From Stichopus chloronotus (taxonomy: Eukaryota > Echinodermata > Holothuroidea > Aspidochirotida > Stichopodidae): DNA of 64,000 nt. The stretch spans positions 6,297,135 to 6,361,134 of the forward strand of contig CM037832.1 in the NCBI GenBank assembly GCA_021234535.1, read 5' to 3'. Position 1 is the first letter of the stretch. The number at the start of each line of letters is the position of its first letter. Made by a program: the position numbers and the translations under genes. The notes beneath the pieces are model-generated. The model did not search any database and was not told the origin of the DNA. It saw only the letters and a program-made list of their open reading frames with translations. This document shows, one piece after another, positions 12,981 to 23,433 of the stretch.

Positions 12981-13980
12981 GTGAGTCATTCGATTTTGAT
13001 CAAACCGATTTCTTTTATTTGCTGATAAATTTAAAGGCTGTATTGCATCACCCTAAGCTATATTTTTACCTCCCTGAAAGGAAAATTCTCAACTGGTTCT
13101 AAGTTACAGTACTCTTAGATTGCCAGCAAATTCGAAAGATGCAGAGCAGCTCGTATTACACAGCGTACACAGTGATCCATTCTTTTGATTACACATGTGG
13201 AGGAATGTAAGACAGGCTGAGGGAGGGACTAGAGGTAGGTGGTTGGGAGAATTTAAACTGTCTGGGGTGATGCATTACAGCCTTTAGTTCCTGAAATATA
13301 ACCTATCCTGTCGTTATAATTTAACACGATAGAAGGGAAGGGGTACTCTGATCCAGGGTATAATTCATCCAAATAAATAACAGAGATAATCAAACAAAAC
13401 GTCCTAGCTATATTTTTTCCTCATTTATCCTTTTCTATCAGCCATAATGCCGATTTAGTATATAGGCAGCATACGGTCAGACAGTATACGCTACTACCTT
13501 GATTTACTCTCTGAAGTTCGTACTGTGTAAGTTGAGTAAGCCATACCAAACTTCCCTTAGAAAAACACAAAGGGTTGGTGAATAGGGAGTACTGATATGA
13601 TACATCTCTTCTGCAGTCATTCATTACATCATCATTAATGTCATGATCATAGAAATGGATTTTTATGGTCATGACCAAGTTATTACTATATCTAAATCAT
13701 ATCGCTAATCTATATCGTGGCTCTATACATTTGGCTGGCAGATACGACTAGACGAAGCGTGTTTTCACACACACACAAAAAAAAAACAGTTATCCCAGGA
13801 AAGAGTGACAGAAGGGTAATGTTTCTTATGTTATGAACTGCACTCCTAGCAGTTGAGTCATCTGATACTGTTAATATCAAGCTAAACTTACAGAATATTT
13901 TAATGTGCAGTTACATCTAGTATAAAAGCTAACGAACTTTTATGTTCATGTTTTCGTGTCTTCCCTATGTTCTTCCCTAG
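12981..13980 (+). other. Intron of HYR gene with an interspersed repeat copy
   Basis: Begins gtgagt and ends ttccctag. At 13141-13295 it holds a repeat that recurs at 32093-32246 in the same orientation. The rest shows no feature that I recognise. Confidence 0.6.
13141..13295 (+). repeat. Interspersed repeat, copy 1
   Basis: Shares ordered words with 32093-32246: a TACACAGC start, ACACATGTGGAGGA, AGACAGGCTG, ACTAGAGGTA, TGGGAGAA, AACTGTCT and GCCTTTA near the end, with small gaps. No coding potential or terminal repeats are seen. The family is unknown. Confidence 0.65.
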
Positions 13981-14028
13981 AACCTCCTATGGAAACCGAT
14001 GCAACAACAAGTGTACCAACAACAGAAG
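13981..14028 (+). CDS. HYR gene, small Thr/Pro stalk exon
   Basis: Exon of 48 nt, phase 1 on both sides, between an acceptor ending ttcttccctag and a gtatca donor. It encodes K-PPMETDATTSVPTTE plus the first base of a Gly codon. Ser, Thr and Pro content fits an O-glycosylated stalk between the HYR domain and the membrane. Support comes from splice sites and matching phase only. Confidence 0.6.
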
Positions 14029-14586
14029 GTATCAGTTACAATACAATTCACCACTGTCCAACCGTTTCATAAGCTAGCGAAATGCTCTAATCAACATGAA
14101 GCGTTTAAGTCCCTCACAGACGGTATATCAGTGTCAGGGAAGGGAGGAATGGGAGGGGGAGGTTACTTGTGCAGAGACGAAAAACTGCAGAATGCTTCAC
14201 TAGAGCTAGGTGATACGAGATAACAATAATATCGTGGATGTAAAATGGTTGATCATATCTCTAATAATATTGAATTTTGCTCAACTGATTAGCAAATCGT
14301 GTAAGGAGAACCATTTTGCCAGTTTTCTTTGTCAGATCTTTATAGAGTATCGGTAAAGTTTGTCACAAAATCTCCACATTTTGCTTTTGAATTGCATTGT
14401 CATAAGAAGGTATCTTGCTGACTGGCGAAAACGTAAGACACGAACGCTGATTCAAGTTTGATCTGACTAAAACTGACATAAAAAAATATCAATCAAGAAA
14501 TCAATGTGTTGCAATTCTGAATAAAAGGAATTTTTATGAGACGACCGAGTACCCTCTAAAATTCCCTCTGTCCTGTTTTACTACAG
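14029..14586 (+). other. Intron of HYR gene
   Basis: Donor gtatca, acceptor tactacag. A purine-rich GGGAAGGGAGGAATGGGAGG stretch lies near 14138-14160. Nothing else is recognised. Confidence 0.5.
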
Positions 14587-14616
14587 GGTCTACTCTGCAA
14601 CCAGAAATCACGACAG
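14587..14616 (+). CDS. HYR gene, 30-nt stalk microexon
   Basis: Very small exon of 30 nt, phase 1 on both sides, between ttttactacag and a strong gtaagc donor. It encodes G-STLQPEITT plus one base of the next codon, continuing the Thr-rich stalk. It can be included or skipped without changing the frame. Confidence 0.55.
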
Positions 14617-15726
14617 GTAAGCACTGATCGATAACTTGAATATCCTTCGTTCTGAGATATATCCCTCACTTTGAAACTGGAATTAAGTCTGGCGCCATAT
14701 GGGGTGGATGGGGGGGGGGGGGTGCTCTGAAGTCCGATCAAGCTATCAAATAGGTTGCTGAACTTACTGAATAGTGTAAACTTTGACAAATACTTAATAA
14801 ATTAGATGAACGAGGATATGATGGCGTAAATAAACAGCGTCATATTAAAATAAATACTGATATGACCCTCCAACGCATTTCCTTACATTTAAATCCGTGA
14901 GGTATGAAATGACCCTCGTAATAAGTCGTTGTAGGTTAGGTATAGGCAACATCTCTAGCAAAGACTTCTGCATGTGTTAGCATGTCGACGTGTAAACAGG
15001 TTCATCTTGATAAACCTGAATTATACTGAGGCTAGTTTTTCGATTTGGGTGATAAATACCGATTGATCACTCCCCAGGCTCGATGACAGGTAATTTTTGA
15101 TTCGAGGAAATACTCCTTGTCCTTTGCTTTAATACGCACTACATCTATAGTCTTAAGTTGATGGACAACCGGAGGAAGGCCAGTACTTGCACAAGGCCTC
15201 GGCGTGTATAATCGTAGTACACGAATGCCAATATAATTGATAATTAGGAAAGTACGTACAAGATAGGAGAAGTGTCATATTGTCTAGGAAGAGATGGTTA
15301 CTTGGCTGGGCCAAGTCCCCTGGTCAGTGCCTACCATCTAGTAATACGGTTCATTGCGACAATCTTTGGTTTCAATGTCGCTCACTAATTAGTTTCCCGT
15401 TGATTGGAAACCCAATTATACTGATGTGTCTTCCAAAAGCCGATTTCAACTTTATGCTTATAGAGGGCGATCGTCTTAAATTTAAATTCGTGCATGAATC
15501 CCTCACCGCAGCATTTACAGGCTCAATTATCTTACGATCTTCTGTGGATGGGCTCTAGGCTAGAAGAAAAAAAACCCATCCTTAAACATAGTGAGGTACA
15601 CACGAATCGACATTTTTCTTCTTTGTTTTTACTTTTCCTCAACTGAATCATAAATTGAATCGTTTTCAAATCTTTCTGCACAGTAAACAATTAAATCAAT
15701 TTCATTTTCTTTTTTATTTAAAGCAG
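14617..15726 (+). other. Intron of HYR gene
   Basis: Donor gtaagc, acceptor tttaaagcag. A poly-G run lies near 14710-14721. A possible 12-nt microexon at 15078-15089 is described separately. No transposon is recognised. Confidence 0.5.
15078..15089 (+). CDS. Candidate 12-nt microexon of the HYR gene
   Basis: GCTCGATGACAG lies between a good acceptor (gatcactccccag) and a gtaatt donor. It has the same 1-1 phase as its neighbours and would add Gly-Ser-Met-Thr to the stalk. A 12-nt match of this kind can occur by chance; only transcript reads could decide. Confidence 0.25.
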
Positions 15727-15780
15727 AATCTGTTCCTGTTTCACGTCGCCGTATGGATCCAACGAAAAGACCTAAAAAAG
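15727..15780 (+). CDS. HYR gene, basic juxtamembrane exon
   Basis: Exon of 54 nt, phase 1 on both sides, between tttttatttaaagcag and gtgaga. It encodes E-SVPVSRRRMDPTKRPKK plus one base. The sequence is strongly basic and contains SRRR, a possible furin-like or dibasic cleavage region just outside the membrane. It joins in frame to the transmembrane exon at 17945. Confidence is moderate because support is splice sites and phase alone. Confidence 0.5.
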
Positions 15781-17944
15781 GTGAGAACTTTACAGCGCAT
15801 TGCAGGTTAAGCATTTGCCAAGTTGAATTTTTGGCGAAGGCAGTCCAACCGGGAAGGAGGGAGGGCAATTACAATGACCGGTCAAACCTTCGGGAATACC
15901 CTGGAGAAATGACCAACATGACCCCTAATTGTTGATGAATGAACGATCTAGTTTTCAAAATGTAAAATTTGTGCAAATGGAATACACCATTCTACACAAT
16001 AAAAAACCATATAGTCGCACAAGCAGTGGCGGCGCCAGAATGTCAGACTTGGGGGGGGGGGGCAAACTGAGGGCAGAGGAAAATGTTAGGGGGCAAAGAC
16101 TTTCGCCCGCAGCGCGAAACCGAGCCCGAAGCGCGAGGCCGTGAGGGTGGGGTCCAGGGGCCCGTGGTGGGGTTCAGGGGGCGAAGCCCCTCTAAGCTCT
16201 GAGGTCTTAGCATATCTCTGGTTGGAAAATTAAGTCCCAAGAGAGGTATAGTATTTATTTTTATATTATTTATGTTTTCGGTTGACCGTACTCCAAGGTT
16301 CCCAACTTTTTTCTTTGGGAGTACCATTTCACATTTACGCGGTGCCACCGAGTACACACACACACATAGGCTACATGCACTTCCATTTCAGTCACTTTAT
16401 TCGATAAAAATGTGCAGAACTTACCAATATTCTTTGACAGTTCAATTCTCCCCGTAGCCACAGTTGAAGTGGCTACAGGCATGATATGAAAACTGGCAGC
16501 CTGTGTAACATAAATTAGGCATTTAATCAATCATGGTTCCCCGGAAGCTGTTCTTATTCAGTCCAATGCCAATACATAGTTTTGTGATTAAATTAATTTT
16601 GGATGAGTACGAGATCTGATTGTATAGGGTGAGAGCAACTGGGGGGGGGGGGCAACTGGGGGAAGGAAAAAATCTGGGGGCAAAGCCCCCTCATGCCCCC
16701 TCCCCCCTCGTAGCGTCGCCACGGCACACAAGGCATCACTTTCAATATTATTTGATTCGAAAAGTTTTCCAGACTGGGAAATGGATACTACAGAAAAAGT
16801 CTGGCCCCTTACCCATCGAAACCTGCACACCCCACTGGACGAAAGATTCTGAAATCTTACCTTAGACTACAAAAAATGATCAGTAGGAGTCACCCCTCGC
16901 CAGTTCATAACAAAACAGTTTCTTTCCTTTTTAACATTTGCCCCAAATTGTTTTCAAAACTTACCACCACATCGAAAATGTAAAAAAGTTCACACACCCT
17001 GTTCATGGCACTATTCACATCAAGGAATTCAATAAATATTAAATTCTCACCTCAAAGTAAATTCTTGCCCAGGGTATGACGTATCATGACATCCATGAGG
17101 TGTGTCTCACGGTGGTACTAATGTATTACTCTGTGCATTGGCTTCGCAGCCATAACTCGATTATTACGTAACTATTACGTAAGTTTCAAGCATCCTCTCA
17201 TCGAGGAACTGATGTAGAATGTTTACTATCAACCAATGTAATTAAAGAACAAGATATATGAACACTCATCCAATTACTCAATTAATGACGAAGTTCACTA
17301 CCTGAGCATATTTAAATAAGATGCCGAGAAAGTACGGGAAATTCACAAAGTTCATCCACCTTGAGATGATGAGTTGATGGACGTAATCGGGACGTTTTGT
17401 AGTTCTAATAGGCGCATTGGTGCCAAAGAGGTAGATTTTTGAAAATCACACTCCAGTGCACACGTGCTATATGTGGAGCAAAGTAAGAAATAGGTTATTT
17501 ACGGTATCATCACCACGTCCCCACTGTATTGTGATTTTAAAGCAACTTGCACAGTGTAGCAATATGATTTGCAAGCTGTCTGCCGATTACAAATATTGTG
17601 GCATAAGCTGACGTTACGTGTCCCCGAGGGTCTGGAATACTTTGTAGGTTCGGAGAGGGGATGTCAGATCATACTCTGCCCAACTGCAGGACGAGAAAGG
17701 TTCCTCCTTACATGTTTGATATACGTTGGCCTACAGTTATGAGAAAATGAGTATCTGTGTTTATGGTGAGAAGGGGGGTGGCTGGCTTTCAAGATCAGAA
17801 CTGTTATGGGATCGACGGTCATCATTAGGAGATTCTGTGATGATTGCCTCATGGAAGAATGATGGGTATCACTTTATGCCCCTTCTCATGAAAATGAGAC
17901 CCACTAGTGTTCACACTGGCATTTACATTTCATTGCATTGATAG
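15781..17944 (+). other. Intron of HYR gene containing a hAT element
   Basis: Donor gtgaga, acceptor cattgcattgatag. It carries a non-autonomous hAT element at 16024-16724. The remainder (16733-17944) shows no exon or repeat that I recognise. Confidence 0.5.
16024..16724 (+). mobile_element. Non-autonomous hAT-like element
   Basis: Left end CAGTGGCGGCGCC; the right end reads, in reverse complement, CCGTGGCGACGC, giving an imperfect terminal inverted repeat. It is flanked by 8-bp direct repeats, CGCACAAG (16016-16023) and CACACAAG (16725-16732), which match at 7 of 8 positions; 8-bp duplications are the hAT signature. Inside are a poly-G run near each end and GC-rich words (GAAGCGCGAGGCC, GGGTGGGGTCCAGGGGCCCG, GGGGGCGAAGCCCC) that also occur, inverted, in the element at 62783-63992. 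So both belong to one family. There is no transposase frame. Confidence 0.7.
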
Positions 17945-18546
17945 ATAACTCTGAGCTGGTGTTAGTGTTGACTACAGTGGCAGGATTTACCCTTTGGATC
18001 CTCACTTTAGTAATCGTCTCCTTGGTGTGTTGGTGCCAGAGATGTCCCCCACGGTGTACTCTCGGCGATGACACCCCAAAGGAGTTGGCACCACCGCCGG
18101 CCCGTCCTGTTCCCCGTTTACAAAATGGAAATGCACAAGTCGTTGAAAGTGTCTATGGCAAAGTTGGACCATTAGATCATGGATACGACAACGCACCAGA
18201 AGGGGTGAGACGACATAATATCGATGAGGAAGTTGCTAGTGTTCATTCAGAGGGACAAGTGGACTTGCCAGCTGGCAGTGAAGGTGACGGAATAAACTTA
18301 TCACCATTAGGACCAGAGGCTCGACCGCCTGCAACCTCCACCGGTGATCATCACCACGATACTGGCGTTAACGGGATACCACCAGAAAAGGGGATACCAT
18401 CAAACACAGTTCTCGGAATGCGACGGCCAGTCGTCCCCGTTGTAGATGATAACAATGGTAGCTCAGATCCCTACCGAAATGATGACTCTAACAATAACTT
18501 GTATGATAATCCGGTTCGTACTATTCCAGAGGATGATCTCTTTTAA
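17945..18546 (+). CDS. HYR gene, last exon: transmembrane segment and cytoplasmic tail
   Basis: Terminal exon, entered in phase 1 after a gatag acceptor and ending in TAA. It starts DNSELVLVLTTV and holds one hydrophobic helix of about 24 residues (VLVLTTVAGFTLWILTLVIV and SLVCW), followed at once by CWCQRCPPRC, a basic/Cys stop-transfer with likely palmitoylation sites. The roughly 165-residue tail is acidic and low in hydrophobics, with a proline stretch (APPPARPVPR), HHH near its middle, and three Tyr-x-Asn motifs: GYDNA, PYRND and LYDNP. Phosphorylated Y-x-N is the GRB2 SH2 consensus, so signalling is possible but unproven. Together with the HYR exons this is a type I membrane protein, perhaps in adhesion or recognition. 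I recognise no named orthologue. Confidence 0.8.
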
Positions 18547-19906
18547 AACATAGTTTGGATAGTTTGGAAGTGAATGAAATATACTTGTAAGGTATCAAAG
18601 AGGAGATTTGTCAGATTTAGCCAATTGCTTCAGAATAAATGTGAGGTTACTGCATATTCCCATTGACCTTCCGCTCACCGCCGAGGATGGTTTCAAGCCG
18701 CAGGGTTGATGATTACAAGCTAGCGATCCATATAGCGAGAGACCGTATTTTTAAGTGATATCCAATCAACGATAACAGGCTAAAGGTTCATGATGACAAG
18801 CCTGACTTGGACTGAAGACTACTAAAATAACGAAACATGAATTTAAGCTAGAAATAACGATAGTTCAATATAATAGGGTCCACGATTCCTAGCTACGTTT
18901 GGTGATAGGCCTATCAAGATATTATCAGTGACTTGCGAAACGGGGAAAGGGGAGGGGTGGAACGGGATTAGGGCCAATCCCCCCACAACTACGCAACTGG
19001 TCGGGGAAATGGTAAAATTGAAATTCGGGGGGAAACGATCTAGTTTTCAAAAACTTTTTTAGTATGTTACGCACCTTTTGTGTACATAGCCATATGTAGT
19101 TTATGTGTAACGGGCATTATATAGCAAAATTGGGCTGAAAAAGAAACTCCTAGTTCGCCTTCCCGCTTACATTGTTACTGGCCCACGGTAACGGGATCAA
19201 GTTTATATTAAACTTAAAAATTTAAAAAAGAGGCCGGCTGTAATTGTGTTCATGTGATTGTCTATTTCGCAGTTTATACATTATGTTATTGCTGTCGAAA
19301 GCTGAATATTGAATTACCGGTTTTCACAACTATCAAATTTCTATGTACATTGTTTGATTTGTATGTAATTGATGACCAGTTTAAAGTTGCATTTTTGTAT
19401 ATTGTAATTTAATTAAATCATAAGAAGTACTAGTATATATTATTAAATGCTTCTCGACTCTTCTTTATCTGTGTGCGGCGGAGTCTAGCAATAATTTTCC
19501 CTTTTTTCATAGCTCGTATTTAGTGGTGTTAGATACATCACAATGTAACATTCTGAAGTGTTTATAATCACTATGCCTTATAATGCTAGGCCTATGCTGT
19601 CAAGTTTTCTCTCAATAGTGACAACGTGATTGAGTTTAATTGACGCTCAAGACATTCAATTGCATATTAAATACCCCGGGTATTCATCTTTGGTACTTAT
19701 CAGTATACCGTCACCGGCTGGAACAAATTTTTCTTTACTGTGCTGTATTGTCCCGCCTGTTAGCATGCAATTGTATTGTTAGAGAGGAGCACTGCAATTT
19801 GCAAATAATCATGTTTCTATCAGATTTTGGATATTTTTTTATTGTTATAGGATTAGTTTTGTCCCTTTAAAAGCATGGTATAGGAGGATACCTGTAGTAT
19901 AGATCT

Positions 19907-19907
<1 letters not shown>
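18547..19907 (+). other. 3' untranslated region and intergenic DNA after the HYR gene
   Basis: An AATAAA lies at 18635-18640, about 90 bases after the stop codon, and ATTAAA-type words lie further on near 19410-19447. I cannot say which is used. A purine-rich, G/C-run stretch at 18940-19030 resembles the hAT-like debris elsewhere. No second gene is visible before the LINE tail. Confidence 0.45.
18635..18640 (+). promoter_or_regulatory. Candidate polyadenylation signal
   Basis: AATAAA downstream of the HYR gene stop codon. The position is plausible for a short 3' UTR. No cleavage site evidence is available. Confidence 0.3.

Positions 19908-19938
<31 letters not shown>
19908..19938 (-). repeat. 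(TTTA)n microsatellite, LINE 3' tail
   Basis: A run of TTTA units; on the minus strand it is (AAAT)n at the very 3' end of the CR1-type LINE. CR1/L2-group LINEs commonly end in a short microsatellite instead of poly-A. Confidence 0.8.
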
Positions 19939-19939
<1 letters not shown>

Positions 19940-20305
19940 TATTGACATGAGGGTGGACAACTCGGTCCGCTCACAAAAGGCTAATCTTACCCGAGGCCCT
20001 CGTAAAAATTAAAAAGGAATAAGCAAGAGGAAATAAAAAAGACATTTACAGTATACAAGTAGATAAAAACATTAAAAGAGATTTAACTGATTAGTAAAGG
20101 TAGCAAAAGGGAAAATAGCATACGTATACATGAAGCAGAGAAAGAAAAAGAAAAAAATAGAAGGGATAAAGGAAGATGATCAAAGATTTAAAGAGGGAAA
20201 TAACAAAATTGCACAAAGCCTAAAACAGAGAAATGAAGTGAAAAGAGCATAACCCCTATAAAAACATTAAGGCGTAAAAACATAACAAACATGAGTGTAA
20301 CAATA

Positions 20306-22468
20306 TCATAAGTAAGAGTTAATAAGACTTTTAAAATGATTCAAAGACTTTGCGTTCCTACATTCGTCAGGGAGTTCATTCCATTCATGTGAAGCTAAGT
20401 ATGTGAAACGTCTCTTGTGGTATTCTGTTCGTCCCCCTTTAACAAATAAGTGATTAAAAGTTTTTGATCGAAGGCAATACGTATGGACATTGTGAGTGTA
20501 CTGAAAAAGATCACGGAGATACTGAGGTGCTAATCCATTCAAACATTTATAAAGCATGATCAACCTTCGAGCTTTTATGCGTTTGACGAAGGGTTGCCAA
20601 CCTAAAGTTTTGAAAAGTTCGTCTGACTCACACTCAAAACCATCATCTAAAATTATTCTTGCTGCTGTTTTTTGCAAACGTAAAATCATATTGAGGTCAC
20701 CAACATTACAAGTGCCCCATAAGATATTACAATAATCTAAAGTTGGTAAAATGTATCCATTATAAAACGAGATGCGAGTGGTTGTATCTATAAGTGGCTT
20801 AATTCTTCTCAAAAGCGATAGTATACTGTTAACAATCTTACACACGTTATCAACATGATCGTGCCACGTTAGCTCTTTGTCAATTGTAACACCCAGCAAT
20901 TTTTCACACGATGTATCCTGCAATGTTATGTCATTAATATCAATAGAAAGTACATTAGTTCCTAGCGTCGACAAACGTTGCCTTGACCCAATGACCATAG
21001 TCTATAGTTTTACTAGCATTAATCACCATTTTATTTCTCTCACACCATGTTTCAATACTTGCCATATCTTCCCTCAATTTATCATTTATTTCATGAATGT
21101 TTTTACCTACAATGTAGAAAGTAGTGTCATCGGCACACATGTCTGCTGTTGCATGATTTAAAGACAAATCCATATCGTTTATATAAATGATGAAAAGAAG
21201 GGGCCCTAGGATTGATCCTTGCGGTACACCACACTGTAACGGACATTGGGGTTAGAAAATTCACCTTCAACATAAGAACATTGAACTCTCTCAGACAGGT
21301 AAGACTTAAATCATCGTAAAGCATTGTCTGATAAACCATACATACGTAGCTTCTTCAATAAGACATCATGATTAACTAAGTCGAAAGCCTTGCGAAGATC
21401 TAAAAAAATCGCACCAATTATGTTACCGCTATCAATGATTTCCATCCATTTATCGATAATTTTTAAAAGTGCTGTCTCACATGAATGCTTTGCTCTAAAA
21501 CCTGATTGAGAAACTCTCAAAAGGCAATGGGCATTAAGAAATGTACTGAGGGCATCATGGACATGCTTTTCAAGAATTTTGGATAAAACAGGTAAAATAG
21601 ATATAGGTCTGTAATTGGAAACATCAAGGGAGGAACCATTCTTAAAAAATGGGAATAACTTTGCTTCTCTTCCAACTCGTGGGGAAAATATTTTGTTCGA
21701 GAGAGATCTAAGATCTGTTTGGAAGGAGCTGTGATTTATTTTCTTTACTGATCTATACTTTATGATTTCATGAGTTGCTTTCTTTAACTTTCTAGAACAG
21801 TATTGCCATGTGAAATAGATGGGATAATGATCACTTAGTTTAACTTGAGGAACTTCGACATTTACAACACGTTGTTCATTTGTGGTATAAACATAATCAA
21901 TTAACGCATCTGTATTTTCGGTTTGTCGAGTAGGGGTGTTGACCATTTGCGTCAAACCATGTGATGCTACAACATGGTTCCATTTCTTGTTGGTATCCTT
22001 GAGCAAGTTTATGTTGAAGTCACCCATAATAAGAATATCTAGGCATGAATTACTCAATTTACTCATCATTGCATGGAAGTGATCAACCCAATCGGCCCTT
22101 GAGTCGGGAGGACGGTATAAAACACATAACAAAACATTTTTAATATTTGGTAGTCCAATTTCTAGCCAAATTACTTCCATGTTAACATTCTCATATTCGC
22201 TACATCTTACAAAAGGAGTGTTGTTTTTAACATAAACTGCAACATCTCCCCCTTCCCTCCCGTCCCTGTCTCTACGAACTATAGTATAACCTGGTACAGA
22301 AACCTCAAAATCCTGATAAGATCCATTTAAAAAAGTTTCATTTATGGCAAATATATTGAATTGTCTTCCTTCCTGATATAAGAGAGCTTGAAGTTGATCT
22401 ACTTCAGGATAGAGGTGGTGAATATTGAGAAATCCAACATCAAGTTTGTTATCTGAAGTAGCATTTCA
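20306..22468 (-). pseudogene. LINE ORF2: AP endonuclease and reverse transcriptase (broken)
   Basis: From 22468 leftwards: an endonuclease with NIHHLYPEVDQL, INETFL (catalytic Glu block), VRRDRDGREGGDVAVYV, CVLYRPPDS, IMGDFNINLL, IDYVYT and LSDHYPIYF (catalytic His). Then RT: FFKNGSSLDVSNYRPISILP, QSGFRAKHSCETALL, motif A IFLDLRKAFDLVNH, LQCGVPQGSILGPLLFIIYI, motif C MCADDTTFY, then the thumb and C-terminal part (KLLGVTIDKELTWHDHVDNV to HEWNELPDECRNAKSLNHFK), stop at 20306-20308. Endonuclease and RT are fused with most of the usual linker missing. Motif C is Cys-Ala-Asp-Asp, one transition away from the usual Tyr. A frameshift near 21240 separates motif A from the GVPQG block, and a 7-bp insertion near 20998 breaks the frame after SKT. 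Confidence 0.88.
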
Positions 22469-22519
22469 AGTCCTTAAAGATGTTGAGGTCTTACCGACAT
22501 CGCCTTCTTGGCCGGACTC

Positions 22520-22915
22520 CTAGCGGTACAAACAAAACTTGGCTTTGCGTCCACCTACTCCACATGATCTACAAATAACAGGTAGGTCAAACCGGCAACC
22601 GTTGGAGGTATGGTTGCGTTCACCACAATTATAACAACCTCTTTGGTAAAATTTACTGCCTCCATCGCTATTTTTGTTAAGTTGCTGGGTGAATCTGTTG
22701 GGTAAAGGAGGTTGGCGTAATTGATCTCGTGCCCTGAAATGGTTGTTTGGATGGTCGTATCCTTGAAATCTATCTCGTCTATTTTGATTGTTTGCGTGAA
22801 AACGTCGATCTTGTACGTCATAGTTTGGATTTCCAGAATTGAAGTAAGGAGAGTACTGACGGGGAAGGGCCGTGAGGACATCGCCGAGTCTTGTTGTGGA
22901 CGGAGGCAAATAGGC
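22520..22915 (-). pseudogene. LINE ORF1, C-terminal zinc-knuckle part
   Basis: Frame open from about 22915 to a TAG at 22520. It is Asn/Arg/Gln-rich and likely nucleic-acid binding (NRRDRFQGYDHPNN). It ends in two knuckles: CYNCGERNHTSNGC is a canonical C-x2-C-x4-H-x4-C, while CRSCGVGGRKAKFC has Arg (codon CGC) where His (CAC) is expected. A frameshift near 22910 separates it from the SGNH part. Knuckles in ORF1 proteins bind the element's RNA. Confidence 0.75.
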
Positions 22916-23400
22916 CGAATAGTGGTGAATTTTTCACGAAGTTTTTGGGTACCCCTTCTGCTAAGATGTACTCCGTCGGTAGTGAAGAGTGAAGAATCAA
23001 TTTCCCCATCACCATATTGAAAGGATTTTAGATTGTCGAGGAATCCACAGTCAAGCTTAGAAGACAGTTCCTTTAGCTGAGAATTAAGCTCCTTTACTGA
23101 CTGAGAATGTTGGTCTCCCCTGGGACAGGATCCAGAGATGTAAAACTTGGGGGACTGCTCGCCGAAACGGACTTGACAGGATGTAACTAGATCCTCGTAT
23201 TCGGATAAAATATCTATGTTGGAAGCGGCGTTGTTTGCCACGTCGTTAGTGCCAACATGGATCAGTACGTGGCTCGTGGCCTGAAGATTGTTAGGACCGT
23301 GTACAAGCACGGCCTTGATGTCTTTTAGTGTAGCCCCGCTGATGCAGTTTACATTAACATTGTCGTCAAAGTCTTCGCCTCTAACATCTCTCTGTTGGCG
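22916..23400 (-). pseudogene. LINE ORF1, SGNH hydrolase (esterase) domain
   Basis: Read leftwards from 23400: DVRGEDFDDNVNVNC, SGATLKDIKAVLVHGPNN, HVLIHVGTNDVANN (block III G-T-N-D), PKFYISGSCPRGD, LDNLKSFQYGDGEID, and TTDGVHLSRRGTQKL (block V D-x-x-H). The order and spacing match the esterase domain reported in CR1-type ORF1 proteins. The N-terminal GDS block with the nucleophile Ser is not recognisable; the place where it should be reads LLRQQRDV, so the catalytic site is probably lost in this copy. Confidence 0.75.
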
Positions 23401-23433
23401 TAAGAGTCTTCTGTTACTTTGTTATGAGCTAAA

